A DNA stretch of 64,000 nt. It comes from Vibrio toranzoniae. GTDB lineage: Bacteria; Pseudomonadota; Gammaproteobacteria; Enterobacterales; Vibrionaceae. Position numbers and translations under genes: made by a program. The DNA lies in assembly GCF_024347655.1 (NCBI RefSeq), contig NZ_AP025514.1:682001-746000 (forward strand), read 5' to 3'. Under the pieces are notes generated by a model. It was not told the origin of the DNA, did no database searches, and saw only the letters and a list, made by a program, of their open reading frames with translations. Of the stretch, positions 28,302 through 38,086 are shown one piece after another; the stretch's first letter is position 1; each line of letters opens with the position of its first letter.

Positions 28302-29066
28302 GTGGATTTAGCAACCCTAATAGGTTTAATTGGTGGATTTGCCTTTGTAATCATGGCAATGATCCTAGGTGGTAGCCTCGGGATGTTCTATGACACGACA
28401 TCCATTTTGATCGTGATTGGTGGTTCAACATTTGTTGTTCTAATGAAGTTCACCATGGGGCAGTTCTTTGGTGCGGCTAAAATTGCTGGTAAAGCATTTA
28501 TGTTTAAAGCCGATGAGCCTGAAGATCTGATCGCTAAAGTGGTAGAGATGGCAGATGCTGCACGTAAAGGTGGCTTCTTGGCACTTGAAGAGATGGAAAT
28601 CAGCAACAGTTTCATGCAAAAGGGTATCGACTTATTGGTGGATGGCCATGATGGTGATGTGGTTCGTGCTGCACTACAAAAGGATATATCGTTAACCACC
28701 GAGCGTCACGAGCAAGGCGCGAAAGTATTCTCTGCCTTTGGTGATGTTGCGCCTGCAATGGGGATGATTGGAACCCTGGTTGGTCTGGTAGCCATGCTTT
28801 CGAACATGGATGATCCAAAAGCCATCGGGCCTGCGATGGCGGTTGCGCTTTTAACCACGCTTTATGGTGCAATCCTATCGAATATGGTGTTCTTTCCAAT
28901 TGCAGATAAACTTGCGCTGCGTCGTGACCAAGAAACACTGAACCGCCGTCTGGTGATGGATGGTGTATTAGCGATTCAAGATGGTCAGAACCCACGAGTG
29001 ATTGACGGTTACCTGAAGAGCTACCTAAATGAAGGTAAACGTACTATTGATGGTGAACCGGCGTAA
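28302..29066 (+). CDS. pomA: Sodium-driven flagellar motor stator protein PomA
   Basis: With PomB it forms the Na+ channel that turns the polar flagellum. It is 254 residues with four membrane helices (near 2-24, 30-50, 148-170, 182-204) and a large cytoplasmic loop that contacts the rotor FliG. The conserved stretch GDVAPAMGMIGTLVGLVAML marks helix 3. It starts with GTG after a GAGGAG ribosome site. pomB follows after 12 bases. A sigma28 promoter precedes it. Confidence 0.96.
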   Translation: MDLATLIGLIGGFAFVIMAMILGGSLGMFYDTTSILIVIGGSTFVVLMKFTMGQFFGAAKIAGKAFMFKADEPEDLIAKVVEMADAARKGGFLALEEMEISNSFMQKGIDLLVDGHDGDVVRAALQKDISLTTERHEQGAKVFSAFGDVAPAMGMIGTLVGLVAMLSNMDDPKAIGPAMAVALLTTLYGAILSNMVFFPIADKLALRRDQETLNRRLVMDGVLAIQDGQNPRVIDGYLKSYLNEGKRTIDGEPA

Positions 29067-29078
29067 GAGGAATTGAAG

Positions 29079-30026
29079 ATGGATGAAGAGAATCCATGTA
29101 AATGTCCTCCTCCGGGGTTACCTCAATGGATGGGGACATTTGCTGACTTGATGTCACTGCTAATGTGTTTCTTTGTACTGCTACTTTCGTTTTCAGAAAT
29201 GGATGTATTGAAGTTCAAGCAAATTGCAGGATCGATGAAGTTTGCGTTTGGTGTACAAAATCGTTTGGAAGTGAAAGATATCCCGAAAGGGACCAGCATC
29301 ATTGCCCAAGAGTTTCGTCCTGGTCGCCCTGAGCCGACACCGATTGATGTAATCATGCAGCAGACCATTGATATTACGCAGCAGACGCTGGAGTTTCATG
29401 AAGGTGAATCTGAGCGAGCGGGCGGTACAATGCGTGACCAAGGCAAGATGACGGGAGGGAAGTCACCAGAGGTTTCGACTCACGACAATCAAAACTCGGA
29501 ATCGGACCAGCAGCAACAGCAAGCTGAAGCTCAATCGCAAGAGATGGAAACCTTGATGGAGAGTATCAAGAAGGCGCTAGAACGGGAAATCGATCAAGGT
29601 GCGATTGAGGTTGAAAATCTCGGCCAACAGATCGTTATTCGTATTCGTGAAAAAGGCGCATTCCCATCAGGTTCTGCATTTTTGCAGCCGAAGTTTAGAC
29701 CTTTAGTCAGACAAGTTGCAGAGTTAGTGAAAGATGTTCCGGGTATCGTTCGAATCTCAGGGCATACTGATAATCAACGGCTTGATTCCGACCTTTATCG
29801 CTCTAATTGGGACCTATCATCACAACGAGCAGTCTCTGTCGCTCAAGAGATGGAAAAAGTTCGCGGTTTCTCTCATCAACGTTTGAGAGTGCGTGGTATG
29901 GCTGATACTGAACCCGTAGAGCCCAATGATACAGAATGGCAACGCAGCCTAAACCGCCGCGTAGAGATCAGTATCATGCAGGGTGAACCACTTTACAGTG
30001 AAGAAGTCCCAGTTATTTCTGAGTAG
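29079..30026 (+). CDS. pomB: Sodium-driven flagellar motor stator protein PomB
   Basis: The ion-binding and peptidoglycan-anchoring stator subunit. From ATG 29079 it has 315 residues. An in-frame TTG six bases upstream is less likely given the family N-terminus MDEENPCKCPPPGLPQWMGT. The single membrane helix has the essential Na+-binding aspartate at residue 23 (FADLMSLLMCFFV). Residues about 130-165 are a Q/S/E-rich linker, and the OmpA-like anchor ends the protein (ISGHTDNQRLDSDLYRSNW). Plug-region length and Na+ use are by homology. Confidence 0.96.
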   Translation: MDEENPCKCPPPGLPQWMGTFADLMSLLMCFFVLLLSFSEMDVLKFKQIAGSMKFAFGVQNRLEVKDIPKGTSIIAQEFRPGRPEPTPIDVIMQQTIDITQQTLEFHEGESERAGGTMRDQGKMTGGKSPEVSTHDNQNSESDQQQQQAEAQSQEMETLMESIKKALEREIDQGAIEVENLGQQIVIRIREKGAFPSGSAFLQPKFRPLVRQVAELVKDVPGIVRISGHTDNQRLDSDLYRSNWDLSSQRAVSVAQEMEKVRGFSHQRLRVRGMADTEPVEPNDTEWQRSLNRRVEISIMQGEPLYSEEVPVISE

Positions 30027-30370
30027 TGTCAAGTGATTGAATGAACCAGAAAGCCCAACTTTATAATGAAGTTGGGCTTTTTCTTTCTATTCATTTAGTT
30101 TCTTTGTGTTATTGGTTTGTCATCGACTGATTGCGGGTTGGTGCATCTATCAAACTATTGATGGCAAACAGAGACGCTATTTTTAATAAGGTGCGTATTT
30201 ATTACTGGTGCTCAAGCAAGCACTCTTTTCCTTGTTTCACTTTCTCATGTATAATTCGCGCCCTTAGATTTAGATATGATCTACTCTTGCTTAAAGTGCT
30301 GTGTAAATTGTCTAATTTACTTGGCGAAGAGCTTTTTGAAAATTTTGAACATTAATGTTGTGAAAGTACT
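30027..30370. other. Intergenic region pomB to thiI
   Basis: This 344-base region begins with the pomB terminator (30051-30083). It has a TATAAT box at 30250-30255, likely the thiI -10 element, with no convincing -35. An open frame at 30131-30355 has no ribosome site and a composition unlike the neighbouring genes. I see no RNA gene here. Confidence 0.5.
30051..30083 (+). terminator. Rho-independent terminator after pomB
   Basis: AAAGCCCAACTT / AAGTTGGGCTTT forms a perfect 12-base stem with a 6-base loop, followed by further T residues. Confidence 0.92.
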
Positions 30371-31819
30371 ATGAAATTTATTGTTAAGCCCCATCCGGAA
30401 ATTTTTGTAAAAAGTGAATCGGTGCGTAAGCGCTTCACAAGGATTCTAGAGTGCAACATTCGTAACGTTATTCAGCGTCGCTGTGAAGGTGTTGCGGTAT
30501 TTAACCGTCGCGACCACATCGAAGTAACATCAGAAAGTGATAAGTACTACTCAGAAGTGTTAGAGGCATTGACTCACACGCCGGGTATTCATCATTCTCT
30601 AGAAGTACAACAGTCAGAATTTAAAGACTTACACGATATCTATGAGCAAGTACTAGAACGTAGCCGTGCTGACATTGAAGGCAAGACTTTCTCTGTCCGT
30701 GCTAAGCGTCGTGGTAAGCATGACTTTACGTCTATCGAGCTAGAGCGCTACGTAGGCGGTGGCTTAAACCAAGCGGTTGAGTCAGCGAAAGTTCGACTTA
30801 AGAACCCTGATGTGACCGTTAAGGTTGAAGTGTCTAACGACAAACTTAACCAAGTACTCGCTCGTCATAAAGGCCTTGGTGGCTTCCCTCTTGGTACTCA
30901 AGAAGATCTACTCAGCTTGATCTCTGGCGGCTTCGACTCTGGTGTCTCAAGCTACCTGCACATCAAACGTGGTTCTAAGGTCCACTACTGTTTCTTTAAT
31001 CTTGGTGGCCCTGCGCACGAGATTGGCGTTAAACAAGTGGCTCACTACCTATGGAACAAATACGGTTCATCGGCAAAAGTGAAGTTCATCTCTGTGGATT
31101 TCGAACCTGTTGTTGCTGAGATCCTTGAGAACGTAGAAGATGGCCAAATGGGCGTTGTTCTTAAGCGTATGTTCATGCGTGCTGGTGGTATGGTTGCAGA
31201 GCGTTTTGGTATTGAAGCGCTAGTCACAGGTGAAGCATTGGGTCAGGTTTCTAGCCAAACGCTAACCAATCTTCGTCACATCGATAACGTGACAGATACG
31301 TTGATCCTTCGCCCGCTTATTAACTGGGACAAAGAAGACATCATCGATCTTTCTCGTATTATTGGTACTGAAGACTTCGCGAAAGTAATGCCAGAGTACT
31401 GTGGTGTTATTTCTAAGAAGCCAACCGTGAAAGCGAAGAAAGGCAAGCTTGAAGCAGAAGAAGCTAAGTTTAACTTTGAAGTGCTGGATCAAGTGATTGA
31501 GAACGCTCGTGTTATGGACATCCGTGACATTGAGAAAGAGAGCCAAGAGCAAGCGCCTGAAGTTGAACAAGTTGAGGCCGTAGCTGAGCACGCTATCGTT
31601 CTTGATATCCGTAGCCCAGACGAAGAAGACGAAAGCCCATTAGAGATCGAGGGTGTTGAAGTTAAGCACATCCCGTTCTTCAAGCTGTCGACTCAATTTG
31701 GTGACCTTGACCAATCGAAAGAGTACTTGCTGTATTGTGACCGTGGTGTAATGAGCCGTCTACAGGCACTTTACCTACAAGAGCAAGGCTTCCATAACGT
31801 TAAGGTTTACCGCCCTTAG
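30371..31819 (+). CDS. thiI: tRNA sulfurtransferase ThiI (4-thiouridine synthase)
   Basis: Adenylates tRNA U8 and transfers persulfide sulfur to make 4-thiouridine, and supplies sulfur for thiamine thiazole synthesis. The 482-residue gamma-proteobacterial form has an N-terminal ferredoxin-like/THUMP region (1-165), a PP-loop ATPase ([16 protein letters not shown] near residue 178) and a C-terminal rhodanese domain with the active-site loop CDRGVMSR near residue 456. Cys in [11 protein letters not shown] near 344 is the partner cysteine. It is monocistronic with a terminator at 31851-31882. Confidence 0.96.
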   Translation: MKFIVKPHPEIFVKSESVRKRFTRILECNIRNVIQRRCEGVAVFNRRDHIEVTSESDKYYSEVLEALTHTPGIHHSLEVQQSEFKDLHDIYEQVLERSRADIEGKTFSVRAKRRGKHDFTSIELERYVGGGLNQAVESAKVRLKNPDVTVKVEVSNDKLNQVLARHKGLGGFPLGTQEDLLSLISGGFDSGVSSYLHIKRGSKVHYCFFNLGGPAHEIGVKQVAHYLWNKYGSSAKVKFISVDFEPVVAEILENVEDGQMGVVLKRMFMRAGGMVAERFGIEALVTGEALGQVSSQTLTNLRHIDNVTDTLILRPLINWDKEDIIDLSRIIGTEDFAKVMPEYCGVISKKPTVKAKKGKLEAEEAKFNFEVLDQVIENARVMDIRDIEKESQEQAPEVEQVEAVAEHAIVLDIRSPDEEDESPLEIEGVEVKHIPFFKLSTQFGDLDQSKEYLLYCDRGVMSRLQALYLQEQGFHNVKVYRP

Positions 31820-31850
31820 TGTGGTGTTAACCGAATAGTTAAATATTTGC

Positions 31851-31882
31851 AAAGCCGCTTACTGAAAAGTAAGCGGCTTTTT
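31851..31882 (+). terminator. Rho-independent terminator after thiI
   Basis: AAAGCCGCTTACT / AGTAAGCGGCTTT with a 4-base loop, followed by T residues. Confidence 0.93.
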
Positions 31883-32156
31883 GGTTTTCTATGATGAATG
31901 ATTTACAGTCATCAGAAACAGGAGTGAGTTTGGTGTGTTGTATTCTGAAGTGATGGGTTTAGCTGGTTTCTGAGTGGCTGAAAAGTGTGAGCATCTTGAT
32001 CTATTCTGTTACTTTTTAATGCAACTCAATGTTTCTATTTGTATGTGTTCAGTTGATTATTTGAGTGGATGTCTGATTCTGTGATTAACGATGAAAAATA
32101 ATAAAGATTAATTAGCACAGCTATTGATAAACTTGTTGTTGTTTTTCTTTGAACAT
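31883..32156. other. AT-rich spacer between thiI and gcvB
   Basis: 274 AT-rich bases lie between the thiI terminator and the end of the GcvB gene. I see no ORF with a ribosome site, no hairpin with a T run and no known motif. Confidence 0.5.
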
Positions 32157-32369
32157 AAAAAAACACCGCCATAAAGGCGGCGTAAACAAATTTGACAGAC
32201 AGGTCAAAATAAATACAGGAAGTACATGCTTCGTTTCAGTATAGAACTGCAACAAAGCATTTGGTAGAACTCTACCCAACTCGAAAAGAACGAGTTTGCA
32301 AACACAACATCGCAGGAGCTAAACCAATTGATTCTGGAGAGAATCAAGCCGTTCAGGCTAGCTTCTGCG
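32157..32369 (-). ncRNA. gcvB: GcvB small RNA
   Basis: An Hfq-dependent regulatory RNA repressing amino-acid and peptide transporter mRNAs. On the minus strand, three blocks match enterobacterial GcvB in the same order. They are the G/U-rich seed GATGTTGTGTTTGCAA (32296-32311), ACTTCCTGTA (32214-32223) and GACCTGTCTGTC (32194-32205). A CCGCC/GGCGG terminator hairpin with seven T residues ends it (32157-32179). It is divergent from gcvA, as in E. coli. Predicted length is about 213 nt from a promoter at 32376-32404. The G/U-rich segment is shorter than in E. coli. Confidence 0.93.
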
Positions 32370-32375
32370 GGATGA

Positions 32376-32404
32376 AATATAGAATTTCTCTGGCCGCTAG
32401 GCAA
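32376..32404 (-). promoter_or_regulatory. Promoter of gcvB
   Basis: On the minus strand TTGCCT, a 17-base spacer and TATATT form a good sigma70 promoter, with a predicted start near 32369. GcvA activates gcvB in E. coli, and its site would be expected just upstream, overlapping the gcvA promoter region at 32405-32450. Confidence 0.75.
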
Positions 32405-32460
32405 TGGACAAATTATAATGTTTCAGATAAAAAAAACTAATGCTTATTTAGAGAGTAACT

Positions 32461-33369
32461 ATGTCTCGTCGATTACCCCCATTAAACTCATTGAGAGTGT
32501 TTGAAGCCGCAGCTAGGCACTTGAGTTTTACGCGTGCTGCAGAAGAGTTGTTTGTTACCCAAGCTGCGGTAAGCCACCAGATCAAAGCACTTGAAGAGTT
32601 CTTATCTTTGAAGCTTTTTCGTCGAAGAAACCGTTCTTTGTTGCTGACTGAAGAAGGTCAAAGTTACTTCTTAGACATCAAAGATATTTTTACTTCATTA
32701 GCAGAAGCGACGGATAAAGTGCTTGAGCGAAGTGAAAAGGGCGCCTTAACTATCAGTTTACCGCCAAGCTTTGCTATTCAGTGGTTAGTGCCAAGGCTTG
32801 CCGATTTTAATCAGCAAGAACCTGATATTGATGTACGAATCAAAGCCGTGGATATGGATGAAGGCTCACTGACCGATGATGTCGATGTCGCAATTTACTA
32901 TGGTCGAGGTAATTGGCCTGGGCTAAGAGCCGATAAGCTTTATCAAGAATATCTGATTCCTCTTTGTTCTCCTTCAGTGTTACTTGGCACAAAACCATTA
33001 GAGTCTTTAAGTGACTTAGCATGTCATACGCTACTGCACGATACCTCTCGAAAGGATTGGAAACAGTTCGCTAAGCAAAATAGTATTGAAGGTGTCAACG
33101 TTAATCACGGTCCGATCTTCAGTCACTCAACTATGGTGCTACAAGCGGCAGCCCATGGCCAAGGGATTGCACTGGGCAATAACGTTTTAGCACAACCTGA
33201 AATTGAGGCTGGTCGCTTGATCGCGCCATTTGACGAAGTCTTGGTTAGCAAGAATGCTTTCTATGTGGTGTGTCATGAGAAACAAGCTGACATGGGACGT
33301 ATCGCCACCTTTCGCGACTGGATGCTGGCTAAAGCACAAAGTGAACAAGAGGATTTGCTGGATGAATAA
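32461..33369 (+). CDS. gcvA: LysR-family regulator GcvA
   Basis: Glycine-responsive LysR-type regulator of the glycine cleavage operon and of gcvB. The 302-residue protein opens RRLPPLNSLRVFEAAARHLSF, typical of GcvA, with the winged helix at about 7-65 (FTRAAEELFVTQAAVSHQIK) and an effector-binding domain from about 90. Identification is strengthened by the divergent gcvB RNA. Its stop lies eight bases inside the next gene, so a short operon is likely. Several LysR paralogues look similar, but this synteny is decisive. Confidence 0.93.
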   Translation: MSRRLPPLNSLRVFEAAARHLSFTRAAEELFVTQAAVSHQIKALEEFLSLKLFRRRNRSLLLTEEGQSYFLDIKDIFTSLAEATDKVLERSEKGALTISLPPSFAIQWLVPRLADFNQQEPDIDVRIKAVDMDEGSLTDDVDVAIYYGRGNWPGLRADKLYQEYLIPLCSPSVLLGTKPLESLSDLACHTLLHDTSRKDWKQFAKQNSIEGVNVNHGPIFSHSTMVLQAAAHGQGIALGNNVLAQPEIEAGRLIAPFDEVLVSKNAFYVVCHEKQADMGRIATFRDWMLAKAQSEQEDLLDE

Positions 33370-33985
33370 CGTCATTATTGATGGTGAAACTAACCCTATC
33401 ACCTTTGTCTTTGCACATGGTGCTGGCGCAGGTATGGATCATGAATTCATGCAGTCGGTGGCAAAAGGGTTAGCCTTTAAAGGGATACGAGTGATTCGTT
33501 TTAATTTCCCTTATATGATTAAACGTGCTGAAGATGGCAAGCGTCGTCCACCAGACAGAGCCCCTAAGCTGCTTGAAGCCTACCAAGAGATTATCGAGCA
33601 GTGTGATGCTGATAAGCTTGTGATTGGCGGTAAGTCGATGGGAGGACGCATGGCGAGCCATTTATCTGAATTGGATAAAGTAGCTGCGATGGCGTGTTTG
33701 GGGTTCCCTTTCCATCCGCCGGGTAAGCCTGAGAAATACAAGGGCGAACATCTCGCTGAGTTAGCAAAGCCGTGTCTCATTTTACAAGGCGAGCGCGATA
33801 CCTTTGGTAAGCGTGAAGAGTTTGCTGACTTCAATCTATCTGGTTCAATTCGAGTCGAATTTATTCCTGATGGCGACCACAGCTTCAAGCCGCGTAAAAG
33901 CTCTGGTTACACAGAACAGCAGAACATTGCCTTAACTGTTGAGAAGCTCTCTTCATTTATTAAAGAGGTGCTCAATGAGAAGTAA
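33362..33985 (+). CDS. KANL3/Tex30-like alpha/beta hydrolase
   Basis: A 207-residue single-domain alpha/beta hydrolase. The start MNNVIIDGETNPITF overlaps the end of gcvA by eight bases. The nucleophile elbow is GGKSMGGRMAS near residue 83, the oxyanion region FAHGAGAGMDHEFM near 18, the acid in LQGERDTFGKREEF near 141 and the catalytic His in PDGDHSFKPRK near 171. Related E. coli YcjY-like and human Tex30 proteins have no settled substrate. The triad is complete, so it should be an active serine hydrolase. Confidence 0.85.
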   Translation: MNNVIIDGETNPITFVFAHGAGAGMDHEFMQSVAKGLAFKGIRVIRFNFPYMIKRAEDGKRRPPDRAPKLLEAYQEIIEQCDADKLVIGGKSMGGRMASHLSELDKVAAMACLGFPFHPPGKPEKYKGEHLAELAKPCLILQGERDTFGKREEFADFNLSGSIRVEFIPDGDHSFKPRKSSGYTEQQNIALTVEKLSSFIKEVLNEK

Positions 33986-34373
33986 GTATTTACTCACTAT
34001 CGCGGGCATTTCTGGTGCGATAGCTGTGATGTTTGGGGCATTTGCCGCGCACGGTTTAAAAGCTATTTTACCTGAGTATCTGCTGGGTGTGTTTGAAACT
34101 GGTGTTCAGTACCAGTTTATCCATACGCTCGCGATATTGGCGTGTGGCGCTCTGCTACAGATGAAACTTGGCGCTAAATCACAAAAATATTTTTTCATTG
34201 CGGCAATTTGCTTTATCATCGGCATCCTTTGTTTTAGTGGTAGCCTTTATGGGTTAGCACTGACAGGAATAAAATGGTTTGGCCCTATCACTCCGTTTGG
34301 TGGTCTACTATTTATCATTGGTTGGGGAGTCTTCTCCTTCGCTGCTTTGAATATAAAAGAGGTAACTCAGTGA
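33975..34373 (+). CDS. DUF423 family membrane protein (YgdD-like)
   Basis: A 132-residue inner-membrane protein with four hydrophobic helices. Signature: [17 protein letters not shown] near residue 14 and [16 protein letters not shown]. The start ATG with AGAGGTG upstream overlaps the hydrolase end by 11 bases, and its TGA overlaps the rlmM GTG by four. In E. coli, ygdD (DUF423) sits between gcvA and rlmM too. Function unknown. Confidence 0.9.
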   Translation: MRSKYLLTIAGISGAIAVMFGAFAAHGLKAILPEYLLGVFETGVQYQFIHTLAILACGALLQMKLGAKSQKYFFIAAICFIIGILCFSGSLYGLALTGIKWFGPITPFGGLLFIIGWGVFSFAALNIKEVTQ

Positions 34374-35461
34374 AACACGTACTACTTTATTGTCGCTCTG
34401 GTTTTGAAAAAGAATGTGCTGGCGAAATTCAAGACAAGGCAACACAACTGGAAGTGTTTGGTTTTCCTCGCTTAAAGAGCAATACAGGCTTTGTATTGTT
34501 TGAATGTTACCAAGCAGGTGAAGCTGATAAGCTGATCAAAGAGATCGATTTCCAAACGCTGATCTTTGCTCGCCAAATGCTGGCAGTGGCTGTAGAAATT
34601 AAAGATCTACCAACTGATGACCGTATTTCTCCAATTCTTGAGGCGCTTTCTGAGAAAGAAGGTTTTCCACGATGTGGTGATATCCGCATCGAAACACCAG
34701 ATACTAACGAAGCTAAAGAGCTTTTGAAGTTTTGCCGTAAGTTCACTGTGCCGATGCGTCAAGCAATGCGTGGTAAAGGCTTGATGACTGCGAAAGATAA
34801 CGCTAAGAAGCCAGTGCTTCACTTGTGCTTTATCGCATCAGGCCATTGCTTCGTTGGTTACTCATACCCAACCAATAACTCACAATTCTTCATGGGCATT
34901 CCTCGTTTGAAATTCCCATCAGATGCCCCAAGCCGTTCTACATTGAAGCTAGAAGAAGCTTTCCACGTATTCATCCCTCGTGATGAGTGGGACGAACGTC
35001 TAGCTCCGGGGATGTGGGGGGTGGATTTAGGTGCGTGTCCAGGTGGTTGGACTTACCAATTGGTTAAGCGTTCGATGTTCGTTCACTGTGTTGATAATGG
35101 CATGATGGCAGACAGCTTAATGCAAACGGGTCAAGTTAAGCACCACATGGTGGATGGTTTTAAGTTTGAACCTGACCGTAAGAACGTAACGTGGATTATT
35201 TGTGACATGGTTGAGAAGCCAGCTCGTGTTGCTCACTTAATGGGTGAATGGATCATCAAAGGTTGGGCGAAAGAAGCACTGTTCAATCTTAAACTGCCGA
35301 TGAAAGGCCGTTACGATGAAGTACTGCAGGATATCGAGAACCTAAAAGTGTTCCTTATTGAGAACAAAGTGAAGTTCAAGATGCAAGCTAAGCATCTTTA
35401 CCATGATCGCGAAGAGATCACGGTACATATTCAATCACTTTCAAATATCTCACCACACTAA
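34370..35461 (+). CDS. rlmM: 23S rRNA (cytidine-2498-2'-O)-methyltransferase
   Basis: Methylates the ribose of C2498 in 23S rRNA using SAM. The GTG start at 34370 gives 363 residues beginning [20 protein letters not shown]. The longer in-frame extension lies wholly inside the DUF423 gene. It has an N-terminal THUMP-like region to about residue 170 and a Rossmann FtsJ domain with the SAM loop [15 protein letters not shown] near 217 and the catalytic residues in [13 protein letters not shown] and [10 protein letters not shown]. Its start overlaps DUF423 in GTGA, so translation is coupled. Confidence 0.95.
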   Translation: MKHVLLYCRSGFEKECAGEIQDKATQLEVFGFPRLKSNTGFVLFECYQAGEADKLIKEIDFQTLIFARQMLAVAVEIKDLPTDDRISPILEALSEKEGFPRCGDIRIETPDTNEAKELLKFCRKFTVPMRQAMRGKGLMTAKDNAKKPVLHLCFIASGHCFVGYSYPTNNSQFFMGIPRLKFPSDAPSRSTLKLEEAFHVFIPRDEWDERLAPGMWGVDLGACPGGWTYQLVKRSMFVHCVDNGMMADSLMQTGQVKHHMVDGFKFEPDRKNVTWIICDMVEKPARVAHLMGEWIIKGWAKEALFNLKLPMKGRYDEVLQDIENLKVFLIENKVKFKMQAKHLYHDREEITVHIQSLSNISPH

Positions 35462-35487
35462 TATTGTTGTTAGTGCCAGTGATAAAG

Positions 35488-35513
35488 AAAATGCTCCTTT
35501 AAGGGGCATTTTT
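35488..35513 (+). terminator. Terminator between rlmM and xni
   Basis: AAATGCTCC / GGGGCATTT with a small loop and a T tract lies 26 bases after the rlmM stop. It is between convergent genes and mainly oriented for rlmM. Confidence 0.8.
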
Positions 35514-35541
35514 AGTTTCTGAGTCGGTGCATCATAGAGAA

Positions 35542-36315
35542 TTAAGCGTTTGCTTCGTAGCGAATATCTTGCAGGTTAAACCCTAAGTCAATATCGGTCT
35601 TTAAGGCTGAAACCAACTTGCAGGTACGTGCGGATTCGATATGTTCATCGAATTTTTTACGATATTTCTTTGGTAGTTCTTTAGATTGGAATGCCGTTTC
35701 GATATCCGGGTAGGTGGTCAATATCTCTTTGGCTGCTTTTGGCCCAATACCTGGGATCCCCGGAACTTGACTTGAGCTTACTCCTGCTAATCCCCAATAA
35801 TCAGCGAGTTGTTCAGGGTTGACACCAAATTCAGCTTCAATGAAGGGTTTGTCTAACCAGCGGTGTTGGAAGTAATCACGGATCTGTAGTGTTGGTGATA
35901 ATAGTTGGCAATAGCCCTTATCCGTAGAGATTATAGTGACCTTTTCTCCATGATCAGCTACTTTCTTGGCGAGGGTTGCCACCAAATCATCCGCCTCATC
36001 TCCATCGGATAGCAGAGAGTCAATGCCTAGTTCCCACCATGCTTGCTGGATCGCATCAAGGCCTTTCATCAATGGCTCTGGCATCGGCTTACGGTTTTGT
36101 TTGTAAGTAGGCAGAATTTCAGCACGCCAGCCTCGATCTTGCTCATGATGATCAAATACTGCGATGATATGAGTTGGCTGCGACTCATTTAAAATTCGAT
36201 TTAAAGTTTGCGTGGTTGTGGTGATGGTTCTTGCTATATCTGCTGGGTCCGGCTGAACTGAGTGCACGCGTCGGATGAGGTTTAAAGCATCGATAATAAC
36301 AAGATGGATAGACAT
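35542..36315 (-). CDS. xni: Flap endonuclease Xni (ExoIX)
   Basis: A 257-residue FEN-family nuclease acting on 5' flaps, without a polymerase domain. Metal-binding acids are seen in DALNLIRRVHS near residue 9, LSDGDEADDLVATLA near 101 and STDKGYCQLL near 129. The helix-hairpin-helix DNA-binding motif is GIPGIGPKAAKEIL near 182. E. coli Xni (YgdG) is 251 residues and is likewise next to rlmM (ygdE). Confidence 0.95.
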   Translation of the reverse strand: MSIHLVIIDALNLIRRVHSVQPDPADIARTITTTTQTLNRILNESQPTHIIAVFDHHEQDRGWRAEILPTYKQNRKPMPEPLMKGLDAIQQAWWELGIDSLLSDGDEADDLVATLAKKVADHGEKVTIISTDKGYCQLLSPTLQIRDYFQHRWLDKPFIEAEFGVNPEQLADYWGLAGVSSSQVPGIPGIGPKAAKEILTTYPDIETAFQSKELPKKYRKKFDEHIESARTCKLVSALKTDIDLGFNLQDIRYEANA

Positions 36316-36431
36316 AAGTTTCCAATAAATAAGGGGTTGCTAGCCCCTTATAGTACCGTATCACTTCGTGAGTTGAAACGTTAGCGACGTAAACGTCATG
36401 ACTTGTTCATTTGGCTGTGGCGAATGGCTTG

Positions 36432-37799
36432 CTATCGGATATTTGGCGCAATTTTATAACAAGGAACGTAGTCCGTGTCGCCGGGTAATTTCATCCTATG
36501 TTGTTCCACAAAGTCATTCAACAGCAGATCCATTTTGGTCATCAGTTCTTTATCGCCATCAATCAGGAATGGACCGTATTTTTCTATCTCTCGAATACTT
36601 TCGGCTTTGACATTACCAGCCACAATTCCTGAGAACGCTTTACGTAAATTAGCCGCAAGGCTTTCTTTTCTTTGGTCCATGTGAAGGTCGAGTGCCGCCA
36701 TAGATTCATGAGTAGGAGCGAATGGCAGTTGGAACTCTGGTTCAATATGCAGTGACCAGTTGTAGCTGTATGCATCGCCGGTCTCTTTACGGTGTGAACG
36801 TACGCTCGACATGGCTTGTTTCATGATCTTAGCGGCGCGCGCTGGGTCATCAATCACAATTTCGTAATGTTTTTGTGCTTCTTCCCCTAAGGTTTCACTG
36901 ATGAACTTATCAATCGAACGGAAGTAAGCTTCGCTCTCTTTCGAGCCAGTCAAAACAATAGGCATAGGTTGATCGGCATTATTTGGGTGCATCATGATCC
37001 CTAAGATGTACAAAAGCTCTTCGGCAGTACCAGGGCCGCCAGGGAAAATAATGATGCCATGTGCCATACGAACGAAGGCTTCGAGACGTTTCTCAATGTC
37101 TGGCATGATCACCAGCTCGTTTACTATGGGATTGGGTGGCTCCGCTGCAATGATTGAAGGTTCGGTAAGCCCTAAATAACGATGGTTAGTATAACGTTGC
37201 TTAGCGTGGCCAATTGCAGCGCCTTTCATTGGGCCTTCCATTGCGCCCGGTCCACAACCAGTACAAATGTTCAGTTCTCGTAAACCTAATTCATTACCGA
37301 CTTCGCGAGTGTATTGATATTCAGTCGCGTTAATCGAGTGACCACCCCAACAAACAATGAGGTTTGGTTCAATTCCTTGAGTTAGTGCTCCCGCGTTTCT
37401 CAAAATACTAAACACAAGGTTAGTAATGTGGGTGGCATTGGTTAGGTTGAGTCGTTGGTTGTCGGCCAAATGCATATTGACGTAAACAATGTCACGCAGC
37501 ACTGAAAACAGGTGTTCTTGGATACCCTTGATGATCGCGCCATCGACAAAGGCATTCTCGGGTGGGTTGCTCAATTCGAGTTTAATACCACGCTCTCGAC
37601 GCAGTACCTCAACATCAAACGATTGATACTTGTCGAGTAACTCCTTGGCGTTGTCGGTGTGGCTACCTGAGTTGAGTACCGCTAACGTACAGTTACGATA
37701 CAGTTGGTACAGATCGCTAGATGCAGTTTTCTTAAGGCGCTCAACTTCAAGTTGAGAAAGTAAGTCCATGCTACCAGTAGGGCTAATATGAGTAATCAT
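36432..37799 (-). CDS. ppnN: Pyrimidine/purine nucleotide 5'-monophosphate nucleosidase
   Basis: Splits nucleoside monophosphates into base and ribose 5-phosphate. E. coli PpnN (YgdH) is stimulated by (p)ppGpp. The 455-residue length equals E. coli. The LOG-type core has VCWGGHSI near residue 149, [19 protein letters not shown] near 178 and the nucleotide-binding [16 protein letters not shown] near 253. It is separated from xni by 116 bases containing a small hairpin (36330-36350) but is in the same conserved neighbourhood. Confidence 0.95.
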   Translation of the reverse strand: MITHISPTGSMDLLSQLEVERLKKTASSDLYQLYRNCTLAVLNSGSHTDNAKELLDKYQSFDVEVLRRERGIKLELSNPPENAFVDGAIIKGIQEHLFSVLRDIVYVNMHLADNQRLNLTNATHITNLVFSILRNAGALTQGIEPNLIVCWGGHSINATEYQYTREVGNELGLRELNICTGCGPGAMEGPMKGAAIGHAKQRYTNHRYLGLTEPSIIAAEPPNPIVNELVIMPDIEKRLEAFVRMAHGIIIFPGGPGTAEELLYILGIMMHPNNADQPMPIVLTGSKESEAYFRSIDKFISETLGEEAQKHYEIVIDDPARAAKIMKQAMSSVRSHRKETGDAYSYNWSLHIEPEFQLPFAPTHESMAALDLHMDQRKESLAANLRKAFSGIVAGNVKAESIREIEKYGPFLIDGDKELMTKMDLLLNDFVEQHRMKLPGDTDYVPCYKIAPNIR

Positions 37800-38086
37800 A
37801 ATGCCTCCTTGCTGAAAAGAGCTGAGGCGACTTTGAAGTGACCCTCTAGCTCGAGAGTGAGAAGCAAACGTTGAAAGTGTTTGGTTAAAGGTGAGAGAGT
37901 TAACCAGACGAAACGGATACGACAGCGTTGCTTAATGGATTATATAAACTTGCTTAAGAGCGTATATACAGCATTGCTTGCCAAGATGTTTGTTAAGCGA
38001 ATGTAATCATTAGCTTAGCAAACATTGAGGAAATTAGTATGTGATAAGTATTTGAAAAAATGAAATAAATTAAATTTGGAGCTGGA

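Noticed and set aside
30131..30355. 74-residue ORF upstream of thiI
   Set aside because: No ribosome site, it spans the probable thiI promoter (TATAAT at 30250), and the residue pattern is not protein-like.
32204..32404. 66-residue ORF on the minus strand
   Set aside because: It lies inside and upstream of the GcvB RNA gene, has no ribosome site, and its composition is unlike a protein of this genome.
34274..34369. 32-residue N-terminal extension of RlmM
   Set aside because: It is an alternate frame of the DUF423 gene. GTG 34370 gives the conserved start.
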